From the NCBI GenBank assembly GCA_024653385.1, contig JANLFZ010000064.1, forward strand, positions 1-18,103: 18,103 nucleotides of DNA, in the 5' to 3' direction. Made by a program: the position numbers and the translations under genes. This document shows positions 1 to 6,724 of this stretch, one piece after another. The notes under the pieces are model-generated. The model was not told the DNA's origin. It did not search any database and saw nothing but the letters and a program-made list of their open reading frames with translations. The first letter of the stretch is position 1; each line of letters begins with the position of its first letter. The stretch is from Thermoguttaceae bacterium. GTDB taxonomy: Bacteria; Planctomycetota; Planctomycetia; Pirellulales; Thermoguttaceae.

Positions 1-90
1 CCTGCTCCGGCCCCGGCTCCGGCCCCGGCCCCGGCTCCGGCCAAGCCCGCGGCTCCGCCCGCTCCTCCGGCCCCGCCCGCCAAGGCGTAG
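1..90 (+). CDS. 3' end of a Pro/Ala-rich protein (partial)
   Basis: Frame 1 is open from the window edge to a TAG at 88-90 and encodes 29 residues made almost only of proline and alanine with two lysines, ending PPAKA. Alternating PA dipeptides of this kind are typical of flexible linkers or tails in secreted, cell-envelope or DNA-binding proteins of high-GC bacteria. Nothing of the functional domain is inside the window, so no function can be given. The likely intrinsic terminator at 218-258 would end this transcript, which supports the reading that a real gene stops here. Low-complexity GC-rich DNA can stay open by chance, so confidence is moderate. Confidence 0.55.
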   Translation, partial: PAPAPAPAPAPAPAKPAAPPAPPAPPAKA

Positions 91-163
91 GCCCCGGTCA
101 TGACATGCCGGTTCCCAACGTCGAAGCCAGAAACACCTGGACTAGTTGAGAACCGAGCGGGAC

Positions 164-206
164 GATTGAAGTCGAAGCTTTCCCTGTTGGCTTCGACTTG
201 GTAATC
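164..206 (+). other. Long hairpin in the leader/trailer region
   Basis: A perfect 10-bp inverted repeat (AAGTCGAAGC at 169-178, GCTTCGACTT at 190-199) encloses an 11-base loop. It can be lengthened by GATT (164-167) pairing with AATC (203-206) across a small internal loop. No T-tract follows, so it is not a simple terminator. The right arm can also pair with an upstream copy of the left arm at 120-128 (GTCGAAGCC with GGCTTCGAC at 189-197), giving two mutually exclusive stems. It may be an RNA-stability or attenuation element, or a protein-binding site; the role is unknown. Confidence 0.45.
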
Positions 207-217
207 TACGAAAGACA

Positions 218-258
218 GGCTGGTCGTCTGAACGTCGGATGGCCAGCCTTTTGTGTTT
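218..258 (+). terminator. Probable Rho-independent terminator
   Basis: GGCTGGTC (218-225) pairs with GGCCAGCC (241-248) to give an 8-bp GC-rich stem with one G-U pair. The loop is 15 bases and TTTTGTGTTT follows at once (249-258). It lies about 130 bases after the stop of the Pro/Ala-rich gene and before the lipoprotein gene. An ATG at 239 lies inside the 3' arm, which makes that ATG an unlikely start for the lipoprotein. Confidence 0.65.
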
Positions 259-382
259 CTTGGAAAAACATTGCGAGTTGGGAAGACCCTCCGGCCGAAA
301 ATTCCGTCACGCCCCGCCATGTTCCTCGTCTTTTCGGGGCGGCATGACAGTCCGTCGAATGGCGTTCGCCCGGAGTGCTCCG

Positions 383-760
383 ATGGTTCGCAGTCTGCGG
401 CTTTCTTGTTGGGCGGTTCTGTTGATCGCGGTGTCTGGATGCGCGATGTGCGCCAATCCGTACGACGAGTGCGGCCCAACGGCGACCGATGCATCCTGTG
501 CCGCGTGCGGTTCGACCGCCCGAGCGGGTTCGATTCTCTCGGCCGGGCCCATGGCCGAGATGAAGGGCACGGCCCTGGAGACCGCCCCAGTGCCGCCCGA
601 CGATGCCGTGCCCGCGGAGGGGGCCCCCTTGCCTCCGGCTTCGAGGACCGGCGTGGTTCCAACCGTCAAGAGCCGTGGTCCGATCGAGGGTTGGAAACCG
701 AGTACCGGCCGGAGCGTGGTGCTACCACCGGCGCCGGTCCCGGCCGAACGCGTGCGGTAG
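383..760 (+). CDS. Small planctomycete-type lipoprotein, function unknown
   Basis: This encodes 125 residues. The N-terminus is a lipoprotein signal peptide: MVRSLRLS, a hydrophobic stretch at residues 9-18, and the lipobox AVSGC with Cys20 as the predicted lipidated residue. Directly after it comes CANPYDECGPT with further cysteines. Short lipoproteins with an NPYD-like motif after the lipobox are a pattern I recall from planctomycetes, where they have no assigned function. The rest (about residues 30-125) is Pro/Ala/Gly-rich and probably disordered. The start at 383 is chosen because GGAG (372-375) sits 7 bases upstream and gives a compact signal peptide. In-frame ATGs at 344 and 359 are possible alternatives. 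It probably acts in the cell envelope; no substrate or partner can be inferred. Confidence 0.7.
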   Translation: MVRSLRLSCWAVLLIAVSGCAMCANPYDECGPTATDASCAACGSTARAGSILSAGPMAEMKGTALETAPVPPDDAVPAEGAPLPPASRTGVVPTVKSRGPIEGWKPSTGRSVVLPPAPVPAERVR

Positions 761-864
761 TGTCTGGCGTCCGGGCTCTGCCTCCTCGTTGCGACGGCTG
801 CCCCCTTGACCGCGGCCCCGGGATCGGTCACGTTATCGGTGCAGGTGCAACCGCGACGTGCCGC

Positions 865-874
865 AGGAAAGGGG
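865..874 (+). promoter_or_regulatory. Ribosome binding site deciding the UroD-like start
   Basis: AGGAAAGGGG lies directly upstream of the ATG at 875. It is the only strong Shine-Dalgarno match near this reading frame. It favours 875 over the in-frame TTG at 806 and over the ATG at 971. Confidence 0.6.
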
Positions 875-2191
875 ATGCGCGTGGAACACTACGGCGACGG
901 CCCGTCGACCGGGCTCGACCAGACCGCGGCGGGCAAGATCCTCACGGGTTTTCAACCGCACGACGTGGCGATGAGCCCGGACGACCGCGACGTGCTTCGG
1001 GCATTGGCCGAGCGAGTCGCCGACATTGCCGCCGGCTCGCGGATGCGCGCGGTCCGCGAGTTGTGGACCCGGCTAAACTCCCTCCGGGAAACGCGCCCCG
1101 TCGTCTTCTGCGACCCGGAAAACGGCTGGAACGAGATCATCACCGAGTCGCAGATGGCTTGCCGGGGTAAACTCGCCCGGCGCTGGGAAATGGACCTGCG
1201 CAAGGAGATCTTCTGGGGCGAGGAGATGGGCGACGACAAGCCGGTCGAGCCGTTCTTCGACGTGCCCTACACGGTCTCGCCCGACGACTGGGGCCTGGCG
1301 GCGGTCTACCGCAAGACCGAGAGTGCGGGGTCCTACGTGTGGGAGGCCCCGATCCGCGATTACGCCACCGATCTACCCCGGCTGCACTCGCCTCAATTCG
1401 AGATCGACTGGGAAACCACCCGCGGCTGCCTCGAACTCGCGCGCGACGTCTTCGACGGCATCCTCACGGTGCGCCTGAAAGGGTGCTGGTGGTGGTCGCT
1501 GGGCTTGACCTGGCCCGCCGCCACGCTCCGCGGACTGGAGAACATCTTCTGCGATTTCCACGACCACCCGGACGAACTCAAGGAACTGCTTGCGAGGATC
1601 TCCCGCGGCTACCTCGACAAGCTCGACTATCTCGAAGCGAACAACCTGCTCAGCCTGAACAACGACGGCACCTACGTGGGCTCGGGCGGGTTCGGGTTTT
1701 CGGAAGAACTTCCGCGCCCGGACTTCGACGGGCACGTGACGTGCGCCGATCTGTGGGGTTTCACCGAGAGCCAGGAAACGGTGAACGTCTCTCCGGCGAT
1801 GTACGAGGAGTTCATCTTCCCCTACGAGAAACCGATCATGGATCGCTTCGGCCTGACGTGCTACGGTTGCTGCGAGCCGCTGCACAGCCGCTGGCACGTC
1901 GTCCGGCGGCACCACAACCTCCGCCGCGTCTCGTGCTCGCCCTGGGCTGATCTGGAAAAGATGGCCGAGTTCCTGGAAGACAAGTACGTCTTGTCGCTCA
2001 AGCCCAACCCGGCCGCCTTGGCCACGCCCAAGATCGACGAAGCCAAGATCCGTGGCGACCTTCGTCGGGCACTAGACATTACCAAGGGTTGCGTGGTCGA
2101 GATCATCATGAAGGACAACCACACGATCGGCCACCGACCGGAGAACGTCGTCCAGTGGTGCCGGATCGCCAAGGAGGAGGCGATGCGGTAG
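875..2191 (+). CDS. UroD/MtaA-fold protein (uroporphyrinogen decarboxylase-like family)
   Basis: The product has 438 residues, with no signal peptide or membrane segment, so it is probably cytoplasmic. The layout fits the uroporphyrinogen decarboxylase/corrinoid methyltransferase superfamily, whose members are TIM barrels. I see an aromatic motif (CWWW, residues 204-207, then SLGLTWP), a long helical middle region, and CYGCCEPLH (residues 329-337). That last motif is cysteine- and histidine-rich and lies where MtaA/MetE-like methyltransferases place zinc ligands. True HemE proteins are about 350 residues with a conserved N-terminal RQAGR-type motif, which is not visible here, so heme synthesis is unlikely. 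A methyl-transfer role on a corrinoid or thiol is an inference from the fold. No corrinoid protein is adjacent, so the substrate is unknown. Confidence 0.7.
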   Translation: MRVEHYGDGPSTGLDQTAAGKILTGFQPHDVAMSPDDRDVLRALAERVADIAAGSRMRAVRELWTRLNSLRETRPVVFCDPENGWNEIITESQMACRGKLARRWEMDLRKEIFWGEEMGDDKPVEPFFDVPYTVSPDDWGLAAVYRKTESAGSYVWEAPIRDYATDLPRLHSPQFEIDWETTRGCLELARDVFDGILTVRLKGCWWWSLGLTWPAATLRGLENIFCDFHDHPDELKELLARISRGYLDKLDYLEANNLLSLNNDGTYVGSGGFGFSEELPRPDFDGHVTCADLWGFTESQETVNVSPAMYEEFIFPYEKPIMDRFGLTCYGCCEPLHSRWHVVRRHHNLRRVSCSPWADLEKMAEFLEDKYVLSLKPNPAALATPKIDEAKIRGDLRRALDITKGCVVEIIMKDNHTIGHRPENVVQWCRIAKEEAMR

Positions 2192-2268
2192 GAGGCGGCC
2201 TCCGGAATGAGCGGCCTCAAACGGCAAACGCCACCGCTCGTTCGCCCCCCTCCGCAGGCGGCTTCGCG

Positions 2269-2274
2269 TAGAAT
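2269..2274 (+). promoter_or_regulatory. Possible -10 element upstream of the protease gene
   Basis: TAGAAT differs from the sigma-70 -10 consensus at one position and lies 46 bases before the start at 2320, in an otherwise GC-rich spacer. No convincing -35 hexamer is found 16-18 bases upstream. This is a weak call based on sequence resemblance only. Confidence 0.2.
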
Positions 2275-2319
2275 GATGTTGGGGATGAGACTCGAGTCAA
2301 CGCGACAGGAGTCGTCACC

Positions 2320-2754
2320 ATGGAGACTCCCAGCATAGGTCGCGTGGTGACTGAAGCGCTCCTCGAGAACCTCGAAGACCTTTGGGCCCAGGATCGGGGT
2401 CTCCTGAGCCCCGACCAGGTGCGTCGGCTCACGGTCGCCGATGCGCTGGTCGATACTGGCGCCACGCTGTTGTCGCTGCCCTCTCGGCTGATCGCACAAC
2501 TCGGGCTGCGCAAGACCGGGGCGAAACGCGTTGCCAGCAGCCTCGGGTTGGCCGAGTCTTCCATCTACCAGGCGGTGCGACTGACGATCCAGGGCCGCTC
2601 GTGTACGATGGACGTGATGGAGGTGCCCGACACGGTCCCCGTACTGATCGGCCAACTTCCTCTAGAGCACCTCGATCTGGTGGTGGATCTCCGCAACCGC
2701 ACCCTTATTGGGAATCCCGCTCACGGGGGAAAGCACATTTACGAGCTGTACTGA
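2320..2754 (+). CDS. Retropepsin-like (clan AA) aspartic protease
   Basis: The product has 144 residues. The catalytic motif of retroviral-type aspartic proteases is clear: ALVDTGAT with Asp45-Thr46-Gly47-Ala48, preceded by a hydrophobic strand and followed by LLSLP. The second half has the usual hydrophobic pattern VPVLIG (about residues 107-112) followed by LDLVVD. With one DTG per chain, activity would need a homodimer, as known for retropepsins. There is no signal peptide or membrane anchor, unlike SpoIIGA- or PerP-type bacterial relatives, so it is probably cytosolic. The start at 2320 is backed by AGGAG at 2307-2311, 8 bases upstream. Bacterial AF_0612-type stand-alone members have no firm substrate. 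The neighbours do not point to one, and the gene may be a separate transcription unit. Confidence 0.8.
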   Translation: METPSIGRVVTEALLENLEDLWAQDRGLLSPDQVRRLTVADALVDTGATLLSLPSRLIAQLGLRKTGAKRVASSLGLAESSIYQAVRLTIQGRSCTMDVMEVPDTVPVLIGQLPLEHLDLVVDLRNRTLIGNPAHGGKHIYELY

Positions 2755-3196
2755 ATCTCATCAGCGATCGGTGGGTCGTTCCGCTTCGAGAAGGGTTGCC
2801 GTCCCGCCAGAATGGTGTTGACGCGCGGGCCGTCTTTCACTAAGAACCGCTCTCCCGGTGCGTGGGCTTGGGACGTTCCGTGCCAACCCCAAACGCAGCA
2901 CGAGGCGCGAAGGAAACCATCGCTCACGACGGATGGCCGTCGACAGCGTGTGGGATGAGCGTCGGACGGACGGCCCTCGCTGGCGCGTCGGGTTAGTGTG
3001 GAGGGTCCCCTCGCTGGCGCGTCGGGTTGGTGTGGAGGGCCCCCCTCGCTGGCGCGTCGGGTAGGTGTGAAGGGCCCCTCGCTGGCGCGTCGGGTTAGTG
3101 TGGGGCGGCGCACGCCTCGGGATTCCGATCTCGTCGCATTATCTGCTCGCCTGCGTCGCGCGCTCGTTCAACCAAGGGACCGGCATATTGACCTTA
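2755..3196 (+). other. 442-base intergenic region without a supported gene
   Basis: No reading frame here has a recognisable product. The left part (2755-2970) shows no motif I can name. The right part (2974-3106) holds a four-copy direct repeat, listed separately. The last 90 bases should contain the promoter and translation start region of the polysaccharide operon; AAGGGA at 3173-3178 is the best ribosome-binding candidate, but no convincing -35/-10 pair was found. The reverse-strand open frame across the region is created by the repeats and is not counted as a gene. Confidence 0.6.
2974..3106 (+). repeat. Four-copy intergenic direct repeat, ~34-bp period
   Basis: The 20-base core CCCTCGCTGGCGCGTCGGGT occurs without change at 2974-2993, 3008-3027, 3043-3062 and 3076-3095. 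Spacers of 14, 15 and 13 bases are related to one another (roughly TAGTGTGGAGGG plus C residues). Each spacer ends in a short dyad, GAGGG or AAGGG facing the CCCTC of the next copy. Read on the reverse strand the core gives TRRASEG, and on the forward strand LARRV. The spacer lengths shift the frame between copies, which argues against coding. I recall TRRASEG-type peptides from many short predicted proteins in planctomycete genomes, which suggests a dispersed, lineage-specific intergenic repeat. Spacers are too short and too similar for a CRISPR array. Confidence 0.85.
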
Positions 3197-4345
3197 ATGG
3201 CCAGGCCGAACCGCACGAAATCCGCGCGTGGGCCGCTCTTGCGGTCGCGCCGCGTTCCCCGAGCCGGCCCCCGGTGCGCGCTGGGCGTTCTCGTGGCCGT
3301 TGCCGTCGCAGTCGTCGGTTGTTGCCGCAGTCCGGGGGTTTACCGCGCGTCGCGCTTGCCGGTCGAAGTGCTCGCCCCGGCGCGCATGGCTGAAGAGCCG
3401 GTCAATCTGGCGAACTTCGCCGCGCCGACCATCGGGCGCGACACGATCCAGTCGGGCGACGTGATCGAGGTGTCGATGGTCACCGACTATGCCCGGCTCA
3501 GTGTCACGACCACCCCGGTGCGCGTGGCCGAGGATGGGTCGGTGACCGTCCCCCTGATCGGCCGGGTGTTGGTCGCCGGACTGCGATTGCAGGAGGCCGA
3601 ACAAGAGATTGCCGCGGCAGGTGTCGCACGGGGCGTGTTTCTCCATCCCAGCGTCACCGTCACCATGAAACAGCCTCGCACGAACCGCATCACGGTGGTG
3701 GGGGCGGTGAAGGCGCCGGGCGTGTACGACTTGCCGCGGGGAGGCAGTTCAGTGATGGCGGCAATCGTCGCCGCCGGGGGGTTGACCAACGAGGCCGGCA
3801 CGGAGGTGGAGCTGCGACGCACGCAGCCCGTTGGCGGGGCTTCCCGTGCCGCGCCGCCTGCCAGCGAAACAGGCGCCGACGCCGGCGCGGCCGACCGGGC
3901 CCAGGCCGGGCTCATGGAGAGCGTTACGTTGGACCTGCTGGCCGGCGCGGCCGATCCGCGGGCGTGCCGCGACCTCGACGACGGCGACGTGGTCCACGTG
4001 GTCCGGCGGAACGTCAAGCCGATCTACGTCCTGGGGCTGGTCAAGAAGCCCGGCGAGATCCCGTATCCGCCGAACCAGGAAGTCCGCGTGCTCGACGCCT
4101 TGGCCCTGGCGGGGGGAGCGACGAACTCGATCGCCGACGACGTGACGGTCATCCGCCGACTGCCTGGCGAGCCGCGTCCGGTGAAGATCGAGGTGAGTCT
4201 CGAGGCCGCCAAGTTGGGGGTCGAGAACATCCAACTGGCGCCCGGCGATACCGTCGTCGTCGAGCACACGATGGCCTCGTTCGCCTTGGAGTTGCTCCAG
4301 ACGGCCTTCCGGATCGGGGTGAACGTGCCGTTTACGCTATTCTGA
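3197..4345 (+). CDS. Polysaccharide export lipoprotein (Wza-like, Poly_export/SLBB)
   Basis: The product has 382 residues. It carries a basic N-terminus, a hydrophobic stretch (about residues 28-40) and the lipobox AVVGC with Cys42, so it is predicted to be a lipoprotein. A Poly_export domain starts near residue 82 (IQSGDVIEVS). SLBB repeats start near residue 164 (ITVVGAVKAPGVY) and near residue 275 (IYVLGLVKKPGEI). An Ala/Pro/Gly-rich insert at about residues 213-236 separates them and is probably a loop. The C-terminus ends in a short amphipathic stretch, as in Wza, where it forms the outer-membrane helical barrel. The role is the periplasmic and outer-membrane channel for exported polysaccharide, working with the kinase gene 7 bases downstream. 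The start is uncertain: ATG 3197 lacks a well-spaced Shine-Dalgarno, while a TTG at 3188 lies 9 bases after AAGGGA. Confidence 0.9.
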   Translation: MARPNRTKSARGPLLRSRRVPRAGPRCALGVLVAVAVAVVGCCRSPGVYRASRLPVEVLAPARMAEEPVNLANFAAPTIGRDTIQSGDVIEVSMVTDYARLSVTTTPVRVAEDGSVTVPLIGRVLVAGLRLQEAEQEIAAAGVARGVFLHPSVTVTMKQPRTNRITVVGAVKAPGVYDLPRGGSSVMAAIVAAGGLTNEAGTEVELRRTQPVGGASRAAPPASETGADAGAADRAQAGLMESVTLDLLAGAADPRACRDLDDGDVVHVVRRNVKPIYVLGLVKKPGEIPYPPNQEVRVLDALALAGGATNSIADDVTVIRRLPGEPRPVKIEVSLEAAKLGVENIQLAPGDTVVVEHTMASFALELLQTAFRIGVNVPFTLF

Positions 4346-4352
4346 GGACGCG

Positions 4353-6704
4353 ATGACGCCGCCTGCCGACATGCCGCCGGCCGATCCGTCGTACCCGGTC
4401 TCGCCGGGCGCGCAGATGGTTCACCTGGTGGTGCGCCTCGCGATGGCCGTGCGCTATCGCAAGAACGTGATGCTGGGGGCGCTGGCGGCAGCGGCCGTTC
4501 TGGGCGGATTCTATTACGCGACGGCGACCCGGTACTACGGCGCCAAGGCGGCCATGCTCGTCACCCAGATCGGCCGCGACCCGACCGACACGGCCATCGC
4601 CGACGACGAGTTGGTGCGGCGCAATACCATGCCGACCTTCGAGAACATGTTCCGCAGCCCCAAGGTGGTCGAGGGGGCCCTCAAGAACCTTGCCGAGGAA
4701 GACCGGATCGACCTGGCGGGCATCCCTCCCAACCGCTGGGTCCAGACGCTTCAGGACAACCTCTCGGCCAGAACCGTGCGGAATACGAACATTCTCGAAG
4801 TGGGGTACCGGTCCAGGGACGCCCGCGCGGCGGTCAACGTACTCCAGGCGGTTGTCCAGTCGTATCTTGCCTTCATGGATCAGGTCCACAAGGGGACCAC
4901 CGGCGACCTTGTCGCCGTGATGGTGCGAGAGCGGTCCGAGGTGGCCGAGAAGCTCGGACGGGTCCAAGAGGCCCTCTTGGAGGCCCGGCGCAAGTGCGGC
5001 GACATGGGTTTCCGCTCCGACAGCCGGGTCCTTCATCCCGTGGTCCAGCGCGCGGTGTTCTTCAACGACACGCTGGCCGCCATCGAGCGCCAGCGCGTCG
5101 AGTTGGGGGTTGCCCTGGCAGGCATCGAAGAGGCCGTGCGCGAGGGAACCGATCTCGGCCAGCACGTCGTGGCGATGGGCAACCTGCTGGGCAAGGAACT
5201 CTTGATGAGCCTGATGGGCATCGGCACGCGCGATGCGCTGGCCGAGGCCCGGCTGGCCGAACTGTGCGTCCGCGACCAGGCCGATCTGGCGATGATGCGC
5301 CAGCACTTCGGCCCGAACCATCCCGAGGTCGTCTTTCTCGCCGAGAAGATCCGCTTGACCGAATCCTACCTGAACGGCTTCCGCGAGCGGGTCAACCAGC
5401 GGATTGCCGAATTGGGTCGCGACGAGGTCGCCGGCTGGATCGTGCAGGCGGGCCGGCGCAAGCTCGACGAGCTTCGCCAGCAGGAGGAGATGTTCCGGTC
5501 GCAGTACGAAGAGGCTCAGGCCGCGGCGGTGGGACTAAGCCAGGAACTGGCCCAGGTGGAAATCCTCGAACACGAGCTGGAGCGTCTGAGCGCCCTGGAC
5601 GACACCCTGCTGAACCAGATCACCACGCTCCGGCTGCGCCAGAACGGGCAGGAGGTCCGCACCGCGCTGGCCCAGGAGCCCGTGGTCGACGACAACCCCG
5701 TCTCGCCCAAACTCGCCTATGTGGCCCTGGCCGTGCTGGCGGGAGGATGCGTGGCTGGTCTGGCGGCCGTGCAGTTTTTCGAGGTCCTCGACGACCGGTT
5801 CCGGTCGATCGACGAGTTGCAAGAGCGTCTCGGCGTGCCGGTCCTGGCGATGATCCAACGATTCGATCCGTCGGAGGCGACCGGCCTGGAGGCCCTGCCC
5901 ATGGCCCGGCAGCCCGCGGCCCCCGAGAACGAGTCCTTCCGCACGTTGCGCACCGCCTTGGCGTTGACCCATCCCGAGGCCCGCCAGTTGGCGGTCACCA
6001 GTGCCGAGCCGGGCGACGGCAAGACGACCGTGCTGGCGAACCTTGCGGTGGGCTTTGCCCAATCGGGTCGAAAGACGCTCTTGATCGACGCCGACTTGCG
6101 GCGTCCCGGTCTGACGCGGTTGATGAATCTCCGCGGGCCGCGCGGGCTGTCCGAGGTGCTTCGCGCGGCGGGCGACATGGCCGGCGTGGCGAGCGCCCAC
6201 ATCCAGGCCTCGGGCGTGCCGGGTTTGGACGTGTTGCCCTCCGGGCCGCGCCCGCCCAACCCCGCGGAACTGCTGGCCGGACCGCAACTCGCGCAACTGC
6301 TGGCCTGGGCAAGCAGCGTCTACGATCAGGTGCTCGTCGACAGCCCGCCCGTACTGGCCGCCAGCGACGCGGCACTGATCGGCCGGTTGGTCGATGGCGT
6401 CGTGGCGGTCGTGCAGCCGGCCAAGAACCGCCGCGGTCTGGTGCTCCGCGTGGCCGAGACCTTGGCGCTTCTGCGGATTCCGCTGTTGGGCGTCGTGGTC
6501 AACCGCGCGGCGACCGGTGGCGACGACGGCTACTACGGATACCGCGGCTACGATTACGGATACGGCTACGCCTACGGCGACCGGGACGAGGAGGAATTGC
6601 CCGACGCCAAGGGTCCTGACGAGCAACACGAAGCATTGCCGTTTGCGGCCGGTTCCGCCTCGGAGGATGCCATACGGCGGGTGGCGCCCCGCCGCGTCGC
6701 ATGA
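4353..6704 (+). CDS. Wzc-like chain-length regulator and bacterial tyrosine kinase
   Basis: The product has 783 residues in the order expected for Gram-negative BY-kinases. It shows a first membrane segment (about residues 39-57), a long periplasmic Wzz/coiled-coil region with many Glu/Arg/Gln heptads, a GNVR-like part, a second membrane segment (about 454-476) and a cytoplasmic P-loop kinase. Walker A is GDGKTT with Lys557, Walker A' is LLIDADLRRP (576-585) and Walker B is VLVDSPP with Asp663. The tail has eight tyrosines between 727 and 741, the autophosphorylation cluster typical of the family. The protein would set chain length and control assembly of the export channel with the Wza-like lipoprotein, through cycles of tyrosine phosphorylation. 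GAGG at 4344-4347 supports the start. The cognate phosphatase (Wzb) is not in the window. Confidence 0.93.
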   Translation: MTPPADMPPADPSYPVSPGAQMVHLVVRLAMAVRYRKNVMLGALAAAAVLGGFYYATATRYYGAKAAMLVTQIGRDPTDTAIADDELVRRNTMPTFENMFRSPKVVEGALKNLAEEDRIDLAGIPPNRWVQTLQDNLSARTVRNTNILEVGYRSRDARAAVNVLQAVVQSYLAFMDQVHKGTTGDLVAVMVRERSEVAEKLGRVQEALLEARRKCGDMGFRSDSRVLHPVVQRAVFFNDTLAAIERQRVELGVALAGIEEAVREGTDLGQHVVAMGNLLGKELLMSLMGIGTRDALAEARLAELCVRDQADLAMMRQHFGPNHPEVVFLAEKIRLTESYLNGFRERVNQRIAELGRDEVAGWIVQAGRRKLDELRQQEEMFRSQYEEAQAAAVGLSQELAQVEILEHELERLSALDDTLLNQITTLRLRQNGQEVRTALAQEPVVDDNPVSPKLAYVALAVLAGGCVAGLAAVQFFEVLDDRFRSIDELQERLGVPVLAMIQRFDPSEATGLEALPMARQPAAPENESFRTLRTALALTHPEARQLAVTSAEPGDGKTTVLANLAVGFAQSGRKTLLIDADLRRPGLTRLMNLRGPRGLSEVLRAAGDMAGVASAHIQASGVPGLDVLPSGPRPPNPAELLAGPQLAQLLAWASSVYDQVLVDSPPVLAASDAALIGRLVDGVVAVVQPAKNRRGLVLRVAETLALLRIPLLGVVVNRAATGGDDGYYGYRGYDYGYGYAYGDRDEEELPDAKGPDEQHEALPFAAGSASEDAIRRVAPRRVA

Positions 6705-6710
6705 ACGACA

Positions 6711-6716
6711 GGGAGG
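6711..6716 (+). promoter_or_regulatory. Ribosome binding site deciding the polymerase/ligase start
   Basis: GGGAGG lies 8 bases before the ATG at 6725. An earlier ATG at 6701 overlaps the stop of the kinase gene as ATGA, and the Shine-Dalgarno would then fall inside the coding region, so 6725 is preferred. Coupled initiation at 6701 remains possible. Confidence 0.5.
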
Positions 6717-6724
6717 TCGTGCCG

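Noticed and set aside
239..382. Earlier start of the small lipoprotein at ATG 239
   Set aside because: That ATG lies in the 3' arm of the probable terminator and would place about 50 residues before the signal peptide's own start.
253..1170. 305-residue frame across the lipoprotein and the start of the UroD-like gene
   Set aside because: It is Arg/Gly-rich without motif and conflicts with both better-supported genes.
2191..2203. Inverted repeat GGAGGC-G-GCCTCC after the UroD-like gene
   Set aside because: The centre is one base, too small for a full hairpin loop, and no T-tract follows, so it is not called a terminator.
2974..3106. CRISPR array
   Set aside because: Spacers are only 13-15 bases and are similar to one another, with no cas genes nearby.
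2739..3113. Reverse-strand frame with TRRASEG repeats
   Set aside because: It is produced by the direct repeat array. One of the four copies is read in another frame, so there is no periodic protein repeat, and no domain is present.
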